From Scilla litardierei (lineage: Eukaryota > Streptophyta > Magnoliopsida > Asparagales > Asparagaceae): DNA of 64,000 bases. How positions within the stretch are numbered: the stretch's first letter is position 1; every line of letters starts with the position of its first letter. A program made the translations under genes and the position numbers. The notes beneath the pieces were generated by a model. That model was not told the origin of the DNA, searched no databases, and saw only the letters and a program-made list of their open reading frames with translations. Positions 1 through 11,569 of this stretch are shown piece after piece. The stretch is from assembly GCA_030789695.1 (NCBI GenBank), contig JAULAV010009184.1, positions 1 to 64,000 on the forward strand, in the 5' to 3' direction.

Positions 1-799
1 AAAAAATTAGGTCAAAAATTCATATCATTTAATAAAAATATCCATAACTTACCGAAGAGGTAGAAAATAACACCGATCTCAGAAAAATCGACAAAAATAT
101 TTGTTGGAATTGGGAGATCGCCATCTTCTACTGAATAAAAAAAAGACAAAATTAGGTTATAAAAATCTTATCATTTAATATAAAGATTCAAATCATACAG
201 AAAATGTAGAAAATAGATCAGAGCTCAAAAAATCCGAAAAAATGTCCGTTGGAACCGGGAGATCGCCAATTGAAAAATAAAAGAAGACAAATTTTGGCCA
301 AAAATCATATCATTTAATAAAAAGATAAATATCTGTCATAAAATATAGAAAATAGCACCGAGCTCAGAAAAATCCGCACAAATGTCCGTTGAAACCAGGA
401 GATCGCAATATTCAACTGAAAAAAGAGAAGAAAAAATTAGGCCAAAAAATCATATCATTTAATAAAAAGACTCATATCTTCCAGAAAATGTAGAAAAAAG
501 CCCAAAGCTAAGAAAAATCTTCAAAAATGTCTGTTGGAACCGGGAGATTGCTATATTGAACTAAAAAATATGAGAAGACAAAATTAGGCTACAAAATTCT
601 TGTCATTTAATAAGAGATTCATATCTTTAATAAAATGTAGAAAATAACTTGGAGCTCAGAAAAATCCGCAAAAATATCTGTTGGAACTGAGAGATTGCCA
701 TCTTCAATAGAAAAATAAAAGAAGAACAAATTAGAATGTAAAAATCATATCATTTAATATAAAGATTCCTATCTTTCAGAAAGTGTACAAAACAGAGCA
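1..799. repeat. ~146-bp satellite array, left block
   Basis: About five and a half diverged AT-rich monomers. The landmark 'tcattta' recurs near 25, 171, 311, 455, 603 and 750, giving spacings of 140-148 bp. Each unit also carries 'gttggaac' followed by 'gggagatcgcc' in most copies. The same monomer resumes at 37110. The block stops in mid-monomer at about 799, where element A begins. No gene is present. Such AT-rich arrays are common in pericentromeric or subtelomeric heterochromatin, but location cannot be read from this window. Confidence 0.9.
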
Positions 800-861
800 T
801 CACATGTAACGCGTACGGATTTGGGCAGAAGCAGAGGCGACAGTTTCGCTTCAGATCTTGC

Positions 862-910
862 CACGTGGCCCACCTTCAACGGTCGAGATCGGCTGACGCC
901 CTGTATAAAA
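862..910 (+). promoter_or_regulatory. Candidate promoter of the antisense gene of element A
   Basis: A G-box core CACGTG lies at 862-867 and a TATA-like 'gtataaaac' at 903-911, about 110 bp before the first possible start codon of the plus-strand gene. Element D has a CACGTG at 17295-17300, about 100 bp before its antisense start. The shared G-box supports an internal promoter; the TATA box is clear only in A. Inference from position only. Confidence 0.45.
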
Positions 911-1018
911 CGGAGAAGGGGGGAACGGTTGAGGGCTCGTGCTTTTAAATTTTAAAAAACTCCTTTCGTTCTTCATCTTCGAGCTCTCGTCGCGAATCCA
1001 CGCTTCATCAGAGCTCCG

Positions 1019-3481
1019 ATGATCTTCTTCTTATGTTCTTTCTTTGATTTATATCAGATGACTTCTCCGAATCTTCTTCCTCTAATAAACACGCAGAGAA
1101 GCACTTCGACGAGTTTGAGGATGTTAGCTCCGAGGGGACAAAGGACGAACAGACGATGTTGGTGGACGTGGCAGAGTCTCGGCCGAAGGAGCGAGAAGCA
1201 GCCCCTGCCATCCCTTCGACGTCGACGGTCCCCAAGAAAACCAAAAAGAAGGGCTCATGGTCGACCATATGCATAGTACAACAGCAGTTCCGGCGAAGAT
1301 CCTTGCTATAGCGCCTAAGACTAAGCATATCAGCCGCGTTGATATTCGTTCCAAGTATATCCGGCCACCCTATGAAGTTCACCTCCCCACCTCCGATGAA
1401 CAGGTCTGTTCGCCTGGAGACAACGAAATCGAGGTCTATTTTTTGACCTTCGAGCTCGGACTTTGGTTTTTGCTCAACCCCTTCCTCCTGCACTTGCTGA
1501 CCTTCCTCGAGCTTTCGCTCTTCCAACTAATGCCGAACTCGATCAGTACCATGGTCGGCTTCCTTGTTCTCTACTTTGGTAGTGGCATAAGTCTGACCAT
1601 GTTGCTATTTCAGTATTTCTTTGAAGCGAAGTGGAGAGGAGTTTATTATTATGTCATTGCAAGGAAGGATCGGTATCTTGCCCTTGATTTACCGAGTAAA
1701 GTGAGGGAGTGGAATAATAAGTTCGTTTTCATCTCGACGCCGGTGGACTTGACTCTGCAGTCAAACGGGGGGAATTTGAACCCCCCCAGCAAACAAGGAG
1801 GTGACTCTGCAGGGGCAGGATCTGGAGGACTCTAAGATCTTGATGGAGATCCTCCGCGAGCTCCGAAAATATGCGAAGCTGGTCAAGGACCACTAGATCG
1901 TCCTCCATATCTGGCCCAAAGGTACCGCGATCTAAGCGACCTTCTTCATATTTTCTCTCCATGATCTCTTTTCCTTTTGCAGGTGCGGCCATGAGTCTGT
2001 TGAGGGACGACCTGATGAGGATGGCCATGGAGAAGCCATCGACCAAGGAACTGGTGCTCAAGGAGCTGGCAGCCAAGGTCAAACAAGGCAGGGGAGTGTA
2101 AGGGCTTGCCAAAGAAGGCCGAGCAGAAGCAGAGCCTGGAAGAGATGTCCGCTGCGTGGGATGAAGAGGAGGAGAAGCGGAGCAAGAGACCGAAGAAGAA
2201 GAAGCCCACAGTAACCCTCCCTCCTCCCATTAGAGCGAGGTAGTGTCGGGTAGCTTAGCCGACCTCGATGATGTCGAGGAGCCGGTGGGCGATATGACGA
2301 TCGCCATGCCCCAGGGCCTGTCGTCCTAGGTTAAAGCTATATGGGTCGAGCGTTGGCCCTTTGGATGCCCCTCTTGGGAGCATGAGCAGCCGAACATGAG
2401 GATGCTGGGGCATCCAATCAGCGAGCCAGCGCTTGCCTGCTTCAAATCTAAGAAGGCCGAGGTCCCGGCCATCCCGAAGATCGAGCTTTCTGGGCCGCGC
2501 TACCTGGTGGGTGCCCAGGAATCATTGTTCGAGGATGCCAGGGTTGCGGCCCGTCTGGTAGAGAACAGTCTGTTGCCCAGGGATAGGGAGTCCCTGTACA
2601 ATGTTGATGTCAAGCGCCTCTGCGGCATGGCAATTTGGCACAACATGCAGGTTCGTTGCTCTCCCCTACTCATATTGCTAGTTTGCATTCTTTCATGCTG
2701 GCTCATATATTCTGTTTCTTCTATAGGCTGTGGCGGCGATGACATCCTTGCTGCACCACACTAACGTCGCCAAGGTCAAGGTGACCATCGGGTGAAAGAA
2801 GGTGGAGCTTAAGGCGGCCACCGATGATCTACGAAAGAGGGAAGCCAAACTCAAGGAGGTCGTCAAGTGGCTGTGGAACAGGGCAGAGAAGTTAGAAGAA
2901 GACCGCGGGTTCTATGTGACCTAGACGGGTGGATGGAGAAGCAGTACAAAATCTCGGAGGAGCTGGGATGACAGCTTCATGAGGCGGAGGCCTGAAGGGT
3001 CGCTTTGAAGAGTGCACATGCTGTGGAGGTGGAGGCAAAGGGGCAAGAGATTGCCGAGCTCGCGCGTCAGGTGGCGAAGCTGAAGATAATCGATCCTGAG
3101 GCTATGAAGACAGAGGCCATCCGCAAATACTAGATGGACGAGCTCCTTCCCATCATAAAGGATGTACGGCCCAAGAGCATGGCGGAGGGTCGGTAGGCAG
3201 GCTTCCAGGATGGCCTCTAGGCGGGCCTCGAGAAGGCAGAGAAGAGGTTGAAGAGGCTACATCTCAGGTTGGAGATCGACTTCTCCGCGTTGTTGGTAGA
3301 TTCAGATGGCAAGGGGGAAAAGAAAGCCAGAGAAGCAGGAGGTTCGTCTGGCAGTGATCAGGCCGGTGGTGATGTGGAGGCCAGGGGGATGTCGCAGCGA
3401 TGGAACTGGCGGAGAGCGATGCAGAGAAACAAGCGGAGGTGCAAGAGGAGGTCGGCGACCGAGTTGCGGTGCCATAGTTAG
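1019..3481 (+). pseudogene. Antisense three-exon gene of element A (gypsy-type transposon domain), decayed
   Basis: This lies on the strand opposite to gag-pol, between integrase and the lost 3' LTR. Around 1257-1750 the frames read like the conserved domain of plant gypsy antisense ORFs (Pfam PF04195 type, judged by eye) and match element D 17600-18010 in order. Two introns can be placed: 1922-1982 (GT...AG after '...ctggcccaaa') and 2651-2726 (GT...AG after 'aacatgcag'). They fall at the same points as the introns of D. The third exon (2727 to about 3481) is rich in Glu/Lys/Ala, like the coiled-coil exon of D. There is a frame shift near 1257 and several in-frame stops. The function of these antisense proteins is not established. 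Confidence 0.75.
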
Positions 3482-3841
3482 CTGTTGGGGGAGCATATGT
3501 AGGGTGGATCTTGGGGCCATGCTTAGGACTTGTATATATTTTTCTTTAAAAGAAACTAGGTGAAATATTTTCAAGTTAATGAAAGATATCACGTTTGAGG
3601 TAGTTCGCCTCATTTGTCTTTGAGCTTGTTTGTACTTGTATGTAGTTGTATGCCCCCTAACTTTCTGCTTGGAAGAGCCTAGGAGCAGAGAGAAGCGGAA
3701 TGTTGTAGAGTTTGGATGTATTCGAGTTAGCGATGTCCTTTGTAGAGATAGATCATCGTCACTGTCTTTTGGGGACACTGGACGTGGAATGCCCCGGATC
3801 TTTTTTTGGTGCGAAGTAGCTCGCTTTCTTCTCCGATTTGG

Positions 3842-4890
3842 TTAGCGAGGTCCAGCACGATATGCGTATTTGCACCGCGACCTGCCCCGGAAGTCTTTAA
3901 GAGTGAGTGTATTGGGCCGTTGCCTACTCATCATCCTCTGTAATCGGACGGGTATTGGGCTGTCACCTACCCTGCATTTATCACTCCGGTTTGGATGGCG
4001 AACTGCCCCGAAGATCTTCAAGAGTGAGGGTATAGATTGGCGATATCTGACCGTGCATTTATCACTCCGGTTTGGATGGCAAACTACCCCGGAGGTCTTC
4101 AAGAGTGCGGGTATAGATGGGCCATAGCCGACCCCGGATTTATCACTCAGGTTTGGATAGCGGGAGTTTGGATAGCGAACTGCCCTGGAGGTCTTCAAGA
4201 GTGTGGGTATAGATGGGCCGTAGCCGACCCCCGCATTTATTACTCTGGTTTGGATGGAAAACTGCCCTGAAAGTCTTTGAGAGTGCGGGTATAGATGGGC
4301 TGCAGCCAACCCCACATTTACCACTCTGGTTTGGATGACGAACTGCCCCAGAGGTCTTCCTGAGGATGAGGTCGGGGCCATAGCCCCTCTGTATGCCCCT
4401 GTCTGGTTTGGTTAGTGAAGTTCGGCATGCCATGGGTAGCTGCACCGCGACCTACCCCGGAAGTCTTTGAGAGGGCGGGTATTGGGCTATCACCTACCCC
4501 GTATCCTCTGTAATCGGACGGGTATTGGGACGTCAACTACCCTGCATTTATCACTCCGGTTTGGATGGCGAACTACCCGGAGGTCTTCAAGAGTATGGGT
4601 ATGATCCGTAGCACCACATTTATCACTCCAGTTTGGATGGCGAACTGCCCCGGAGGTCTTCAAGCGTGAGGGTATAGATGGGGCGTAGCCGACCCCATAT
4701 TTATTAATCCAGTTTGGATGGCAAATTGCCCCGGAGGTATTCAAGAGTGCGGGTATAGATGGGTCGTAGCCGACCCCGCATTTACCACACCGATTTGGAT
4801 GGTGAACTGCCCCAGAGGTCGTTGAGCGGGCAGATATTGATGGGCCGTAGCCGACCCCGCATTTATAATTTAAGTTTGTTTAGCGGGCTG
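3842..4890. repeat. 81-bp minisatellite inside element A
   Basis: Roughly ten copies of a unit containing 'tttggatggcgaactgcc', 'ggaggtcttcaagag' and 'gggtatagatgg'. The landmark 'catttatcac' recurs near 3975, 4056 and 4137 (81 bp), then 4234 (97 bp, with a small duplication), 4314, and on to about 4861. A longer variant unit appears at 3842-3960 and again at 4390-4540. Open frames across it on both strands are by-products of an 81-bp (27-codon) period. Flanks 3482-3841 and 4891-5091 hold no gene I can recognise. Element D lacks this block: only about 107 bp separate its antisense gene from its integrase. Confidence 0.85.
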
Positions 4891-5091
4891 CAATCTTAGT
4901 TCGCATAATACGTATGTACAAACGAAAACACAAGAGTTTACTTGTAGTGAGTTAGCCCGCTACGGATTATTAAGGCGACCTTTATAGAGGCGCTTTCTAT
5001 CTTGGAGGAGATCTGAAACTTTTATTCAAACAACACATTGTTTGTACAATTATAAAAATTACAAATTTTATTGATAGTACTTGAGCAAGTG

Positions 5092-6170
5092 TTAGGCATT
5101 CCACGGATGAGCTAGTTCTTCGCCCTTCATATTCGCCAAAATGTAGGTTGCAGGTCCCATAACGTCTTCTATTTTATAGGGGCCCTCCCATTTGACGTAG
5201 ATCTTTCTACGGCGACCGACCTCGGGTTTGAAGGTGAAGTCCCTGAGGATGAGGTCGCCAACTCTGAAGCTTCGCTTCTTCACCTGAGAATTGTATTACC
5301 TTGCCATCCTATGGCTGTGCTTGATAAGACATGTTAGAGCACGATCCTTTACCTCATCGAGGAGTTCGATGTTGAGGCCGAGTCCTTCTTCTTTCGATTT
5401 TTTTGTCTAAGTACTGGAGTCAGAGAGAATGTTCACCGACCTCAATCGAGACGACGAATTTCGACCCGTAAGCTAGCATGAAGGAGCTCTCGTCAGTTGA
5501 AGCTTTGTAGGTGGTGCGGTAAGACCAAAGGATGCCGGGTAGCTCTTCAGGCAAAGATCCAGGAGCTTTGCCGGCCTTCTTCTTCAAGGGTTCAAGAGGA
5601 TGCACTTGTTCGCAGTCTCGGCCATGCCATTGCACTTCAGGTATGCTACAGAGGCGAAATGGAGGTTGAGGCCCCAATCCGAGAAGAATTCTCTGAAGTC
5701 TGCGGAGTCGAACTACATCCCATTGTCCATAACAATGGAGTGGGGTATCCCAAAGCGGTATATGATAGACTTCCAGAAGAAGTTCTTCATGTCTTTTGAT
5801 GTAATGTGCATAAGGGCTCCGCTTCGATCCACTTCGTGAAGTAATCGACGGTGACAACTAGGAACTTCCTTCCTCCGTTGCCATTGGGAACAGTCCGAAG
5901 ATGTCGAGGCCCCACTTGGCAAATGGAACCGGGCTGAGAATTGGAATCAGGTCGGCGGGAGGAGCCTTTGTATGCTTGAAGAATTTCTGGCACTCCTCGC
6001 ACCGCTTGACGAAGTTGATTGCATCCTTCAGCATAGTCGACCAATAGTATCCCTGCCGAACTACCTTATATGCCAGGGTGCGGCCACCATGATGATTCCC
6101 GCAGAATCCTTCATGCATCGCGTGGATGATCTCCTCGGATGTTCTTGGCCCAAGGCACTTTAAGTAGGGC
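5092..6170 (-). pseudogene. Integrase of element A, broken
   Basis: Reads from 6170 downwards. The N-terminal zinc-binding HHCC module is visible (HEGFCGNHHGG, then CEECQKF) at about 6115-5980. The core follows with a WGLDIFG motif, then a shifted frame with YFTKWIEAEPL and the second acidic residue in MDNG near 5720. The C-terminal module at 5283-5092 ends with KWEGPYKI and HPWNA. At least three frame changes occur between 5930 and 5420, so no intact product is possible. It is the continuation of the pol remnants at 31238-34017, separated by element B. Confidence 0.85.
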
Positions 6171-6507
6171 AATACTGTTGAGTATCGGACTCTCCATCTT
6201 GGTTTTGATGATGATCAAAAATAAATCATTGTGATTAACCCATGTGATTACAGCTAACTAAAGAGTCACCAATTACATTCAAGAAGATCAAAAGTGACTA
6301 CACGTGTTGATTCTAGTGGATAACTTGGTAGATCAACAAAGGTGAAGCATTGGCTTGAAGAACTCAAAGACTACATCAAACCTCAAGATAAGGGCTTCAA
6401 CAAATGAACGGAGATTCAATCCAAAGAGAATAAATGAATGGATGATTCAAAAGATTCAAAGAACATCTTAAGGATCAAAGATTAGATGACGTTGGAGACA
6501 TTCAAGA

Positions 6508-7281
6508 TGATGCAGGAGCAATCATGACTAATCTGATGTTGGCAAGAGAAATCAAAGAAATTTCGAGCTGCAACTTTAGCTCTGAATTTCAAGTTAGTCT
6601 GCAAGCTGTTTGGGCCAAGTTTTGCTTAGTTGGCTTCCTTAATGGGTCAACTATATTGGGAAGTAATTATTTTAGAACTAAACTCAAATGAAGATTCAGA
6701 TTTCAAATAAAGAGGGAGCTGAAGGGTTTGGACGAGTTTTGAAGACTTTTTGCCTTGGAATTCAACAATAACATTTACTTTTCCAGCATTCAATGCCTAG
6801 TAAGTTGTAGCCCATACAATGTCTAGAAAGTTGTAGCCTATTCAATGTCTAGTAAGTTGTAGCCTATTCAATGTCTAGTAAGTTGAAGCATAGTAAAGTG
6901 TAGCCTAGTAAGTTGTGTAATCAACCTTGGAAGTTGTTGGCTATTAAATGCTGATGTATGTCATTTTCAATGTTGTATCTCTTTTTTAAAAAAAGAGTCC
7001 TTGTAACTCAAAAGATCAGTTTTGTTGAATGAAAATTCTGAAGTTGCAAGTTGTTTCAAAATTTGTTGTTAATCTTGTTTTCTTTATCTAACTGTGGGAA
7101 GGTAAGTGGTGAGATAAGTGAGTTCTTTATCAATTGGGAGGGTGGCCTGGCCTTTAATCTCAGTTGTGGTGAACTCCATTTCCTGATCTTGAGTGGTGGC
7201 ATAGCCTTTATCTTAGATCTCTATCCTCCGTTCTATTCTTCAATTCTGAACTCCATACAGTCCATTACCCGTCACGCATCA
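6508..7281 (+). repeat. 5' LTR of element C
   Basis: Starts 'tgatgcaggagcaatc' and ends 'cacgcatca'. It contains four short tandem copies of 'caatgtctagtaagttgtag' type words at 6785-6900. The 3' LTR has an extra 'ggttatctaactgtgg' duplication near 11130, which accounts for most of its 8-bp excess. Confidence 0.9.
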
Positions 7282-7284
7282 ACT

Positions 7285-7296
7285 TGGTATCAGAGT
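7285..7296 (+). other. Primer binding site of element C
   Basis: TGGTATCAGAGT, three bases after the 5' LTR end. It is complementary to the 3' end of initiator Met tRNA except for the last base. Confidence 0.8.
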
Positions 7297-7416
7297 TTAA
7301 AATCAGGTGTTCATCTCTTTTGTTGTCATCATTTCTTCTCCAATCAGCCTATTCTCTCTTCCATTCTAGCCTAAACACTTTCATATGCCTAAACACAGCC
7401 TTTTCAAGCCTAAAGT

Positions 7417-8302
7417 ATGGATGAAATTCCAAGAAACATGACCCTTGAGCAAGCTCAAAGTCTGATGCATGATAGATAGCTTACTGAATTAAGAGGCCAG
7501 ATTGCAGAAATACACCAAGCCATTGCTCAACTAGGCCTAAGAAGGAACCATTGAAGGAGGAGGAACTCAAGGAGCACTCATGGCACCTCTAATGTTGCAG
7601 GTTCTTTATTTGAAGAATCAGTTCATCAAGTTCAACATAGAAGGCCTCCCAAAGATGATTTCAAAGATGTAAAGATAGATCCACCAGATTTTGATTGAAG
7701 TTTGAATCCTGATGTATATTTGGAGTGGGTTCATTCTATTGAGCGAATATTCGAAGCCAAATGTTATAATGTTGAGAAATGCTTCAAAATTACAAGCATC
7801 AAGCTCAATAGGTATGCATCCTTCTGGTTTGACAACTTGCAGTTGGAGAGAAAACTAAAAGGCAAGAAGAAGCAGAAGTCTTGGATCAAACTGAAAAGGC
7901 TCATGGATAAAAGATTTCTTCCGGCAAGTAAGCATCCAAAATTTCTTTGAGAGTGATTTCTATAAAGGGGACTCTTCTTCTTTTAAATCTGAAGATATGA
8001 GCATCATGAATGTCATCTTTGAATTCAATGAGTGATTTGACAAAGAAGTTTTTGAAGATCTAGGAGAGCCCATTTATGATAAAGAAAATATTAGTGAGGA
8101 AACCACAACAAAAGATAATGAAGAACGTTCAGTTGAAGAATTTCTTGTTGGTCAATATTTGGATGTGCAATGCGAAAAAGAAGAAGTAACTATAATTGAA
8201 ACTATTTTTGATAAAGATGAATTTGTTGAATCTGAAGTTGAGGCAGAAACTCTTGACCTCAAGAAGGCTTTTCAATTTGAGATAGATCAAGAAGCCTCTT
8301 GA
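7417..8302 (+). pseudogene. gag of element C, broken
   Basis: The first ATG at 7417 gives MDEIPRNMTLEQ but meets a stop by 7476. The retrotransposon gag domain is clear further on (about 7700-7950: DVYLEWVHSIERIFE, then KLNRYASFWFDNLQ). From 7960 to 8300 the sequence is acidic and ends with 'FEIDQEAS' and a stop. No CCHC zinc knuckle can be seen, so the nucleocapsid part is degraded or deleted. Confidence 0.75.
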
Positions 8303-10550
8303 ATGGAGAACAATAATTACAATTCAGACTGCAAAATTACCAACTTGGAGAGCAATCCCCAACATAAGGGGGAAGGGATAATTCTTCCAATTTCATTCCT
8401 TCCTACTGGCTTTACTTATGTTGTAGACATGTCCATTCTAAAAGCTAGGGAAGCACTTTGGAAGATTGAAAGTTCATGCAGGATGAAGAACCATTGCATC
8501 TTTCGGTGCAACCATTAATTGAGCAATTTCAAGATGTGTTTCCAGATGATCAACCACCTGGTCTGCCTCCAGAATTCTTCACTCTTATTGTTGTTTTCCT
8601 TGTATATGTCGTTTCAAAGGATGGTATTTATGTTGATCAATCCAAAGTTGAAGCTGTGATATCTTGGCCAATTCCAACCAACATATCTGAAGTAAGAAGT
8701 TTCCATGACCTTGCATCATATTATTGAAGGTTCATTAACGCTTTCATCACTATATTGGCTCCTATAACTGAATGCAGGAGGAAAGATTCTTTTGAATGGA
8801 CTAAGGTTACTCATAATTCCTTTGAATCCATTAAGACGAAACTTTGTGTAGCTCCAATTTTGGCCTAGCCTAATTTTGATGATCTCTTTGAAGTGGATTG
8901 TGATACAAGTGGAGTAGGTATTGGGGCAATTCTAGTGCAATCTCAAGTAACATAGCTTATTTAAGTGAGAAGTTGAATGGCCCAAGGAGGAATTACAACA
9001 TTTATGATAAGGAGTTCTATGCCATTGTCAGAGCTCTTGATCATTGGAGTCATTATCTTCGCTCTAAGCAATTTGTTCTGCATTCTGATCATCAAGCACT
9101 CAAGTTTATTAATTGACAGAACAAATTGAATCAAAGGCATGCTAAATGGGTTGAATTTCTTCAATCTTTCTTACTTATTTCAAAGCATAAATCTGGAATA
9201 ACCAATCTTGTAGCTGAAGCACTTTCAAGGAGGTATTCTCTTCAATCTATTGTTGAATCTGAAGCACTTTCAAGGAGGTATTCTCTTCTATCTATTGTTG
9301 AAGCTAAAACTCTTGGTTTTCATTTTATTAAAGTTCTTTATAAGGATGATCCAGACTTTTCTCAATTCTTTGAGGAAGAAAGAGCTGCTCTTTCAGGCCC
9401 TTATGTGATTCAGGAAGGTTTTCTTTTCAAGAACAACAAGTTGTGGATTCCCAAAAGTTCAATTGTGATCTCTTGGTGAAAGAAGCCCATGGTGTAGTTG
9501 TTGCTGGTCATTTTGGCATCAACAAGACACTTGACATCTTGCAAGAACACTTTTATTGGCCTAAGATAGCTGATGATATCCATAATGTTGTTTCAAGATG
9601 CTCTATTTGTCATAAAGCTAAGAGTCAATTTCATTAAGGAATGTATACTTCTTTGCTTGTTCCAAATCAGCCTTGGGAAGATGTGAGCATGGATTTTATA
9701 GTCGCACTACCAAGAACTCAAAAAGGGAAAGATGCTATCATGGTAGTTGATGATCGTTTTTCAAAAATGGCTCACATCACATGCACGAAATCAGACGATG
9801 CTTTACATGTTGTCGATCTCTATTTCAATGAAATTCTCAAGCTTCATGGAGTTCCAAAGACCATTGTAAGTGACACAGATTTTATGTTTTAAGTGATTTT
9901 TTGGAGATGCTTGTGGAAAATTTTGGGGACATAGCTCTTGTTTAGTACTTCTTACCATCCTAAGACTGATGGGCAAATAGAAGTGACAAATAGAACACTC
10001 TCAACTCTTCTTAGAAGTTTGGTGGATAAAAATCTCAAAGATTGGGATAACAAACTTTCCCATGCTGAATTTGCATACACCAGAGCTCCATCTTATGCAA
10101 CAAGAAAGTCTTCATTTGAAGTGAATTATGGAGTGAACCCTCTTACTCACATTGATCTCATCTAACTTCCAATTGAGTGCCAAGTGAGTTTTGAAGCTGA
10201 ACAGTGTGCCAAAGAAATGCAAAAGCCCCGTGAGCAAGTGAAGATCAGAATTAAAAGGGTGAATGAATTGTACAAGCAAAAGGCTAACACCCTTGAATTC
10301 AAGCCTAGAGATTTGGTTTGGCTTCATTTAAGGAATGAAAGGTTTCCCTCTAGAAAGACGAACAAGCTCATGGCTTGTGGAGATGGCCCTTTCAAAGTAG
10401 TTGAGAAGGTTGGAAGTAATGCATACAAGCTTGAATTGCCAGGAGAAACAAATATTTCTGCAACTTTCAATATGGTGATTTAATTCCATTCTTGTCTGAA
10501 AATGAAGCTGCCGATGATTTGAGGGCAAATCCCAACCAAGGAGAGGAGAA
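8303..10550 (+). pseudogene. pol of element C: RT mostly deleted, RNase H and integrase remnants
   Basis: Residues FQDVFPDDQPPGLPPEF (about 8527-8577) mark the start of RT but are followed directly by VVSKDGIYVDQSKVEAV, which belongs to the far end of RT. Fingers and palm with the catalytic aspartates are gone. RNase H follows ([28 protein letters not shown] near 9080-9110). Integrase shows the HHCC module (GHFGINKTLDILQEHFYW; CSICHKAK at 9595-9620), DFIVALPRT near 9690, TIVSDTDF at 9865 and HPKTDGQIE near 9960. A basic C-terminal part ends ATFNMVI at 10483. Stops lie at about 8726, 8930, 9116, 9476, 9636, 9892 and 10164. The purine tract 'aaggagaggagaa' lies just before the 3' LTR. Confidence 0.85.
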
Positions 10551-11332
10551 TGATGCAGGAGCAATCATGACTAATCTGATGTTGGCAAGAGAAATTAAAG
10601 AAATTTTGAGCTCCAACTTTAGCTCTGAATTTCAGGTTAGTCCTCAAGCTGTTTTGGGCCAAGTTTCGCTTAGTTGGCTTCCTTAATGGGTCAACTAGGT
10701 TGAGAAGTAATTATTTTGGCAATTAAACTCAAATGAAGTTTCCGATTTCAAATAAAGAGGGAGCTAAAGGGTTTGGACTAATTTTGAAGACTTTTGGCCT
10801 TGGAATTCAACAATAACATTTACTTTTCTAGCATTCAATGCCTAGTAAGTTGTAGCCCATACAATGTCTAGAAAGTTGTAGCCTATTCAATGTCTAGTAA
10901 GTTGTAGCCTATTCAATGTCTAGTAAGTTGTAGCACAGTAAAGTGTAGCCTAGTAAATTGTGTAATCAACCTTGCTATTAAATGCTGATGTATGTCATTT
11001 TCAATGTTGTATCTCTTTTTAAAAAAGAGTCCTTGTAACTCAAAAGATCAGTTTTGTTGAATGAAAATTCTGAAGTTGCAAGTTCTTTCAAACCTTGTTG
11101 TTAAACTTGTTTTCTTTATCTAACCGTGGGAAGGTTATCTAACTGTGGGAAGGTAAGTGGTGAGACAAGTGAGTTCTTTATCAATTGGGAGGGTGGCCTG
11201 GCCTTTAATCTTAGTTGTGGTGAACTCCATTTCCTGATCTTGAGTGGTGGCATAGCCTTTATCTCAGATCTCTATCCTCCGTTCTATTCTTCAATTCTGA
11301 ACTCTATACATTCAATTATCTATCACGCATCA
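10551..11332 (+). repeat. 3' LTR of element C
   Basis: Starts 'tgatgcaggagcaatc' directly after a purine tract and ends 'cacgcatca'. A weak open frame from the pol tail runs into it (10492-10686), as in other plant gypsy elements where the pol end overlaps the LTR. Confidence 0.9.
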
Positions 11333-11569
11333 CAATACATACAACTAAAAGACTCAAGACCATGAAGAAGTAAAGATATTCATTGTAATCTTTAGTATTT
11401 ACTTCTTTGTGAGTCTTAGAATGTTAAATCTTGAATTAGAACTACTTAGAGGCACCTGCACTAGCTATACACATTATTAGTATAGCCTCAAATTGACCCC
11501 ATATGCTTCTAGGCTTTGAAAACTTGAATCTAAACTTTTGACTCAAAATAGGGACTGATGAAAGATCAC

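Larger units (their letters stand above)
6508..11332 (+). mobile_element. Element C: internally deleted Ty3/gypsy element in the LTR of element B
   Basis: LTRs are 6508-7281 and 10551-11332 (774 and 782 bp). The target duplication is caaga (6503-6507) against caata (11333-11337); the uninterrupted site in the B 3' LTR reads 'caagacatac', so the right copy carries one substitution. The PBS matches initiator Met tRNA. The interior has gag, a truncated RT, RNase H and integrase in the usual gypsy order. The RT core is missing and there are many stops, so it is non-autonomous. The tRNA-Met primer and pol tail (PGETNISATFN) resemble elements I and J. Confidence 0.9.

Noticed and set aside
3842..4381. 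Long open frames on both strands across the minisatellite
   Set aside because: The repeat unit is 81 bp, a multiple of three, so any open frame is propagated. No domain, and both strands are open.
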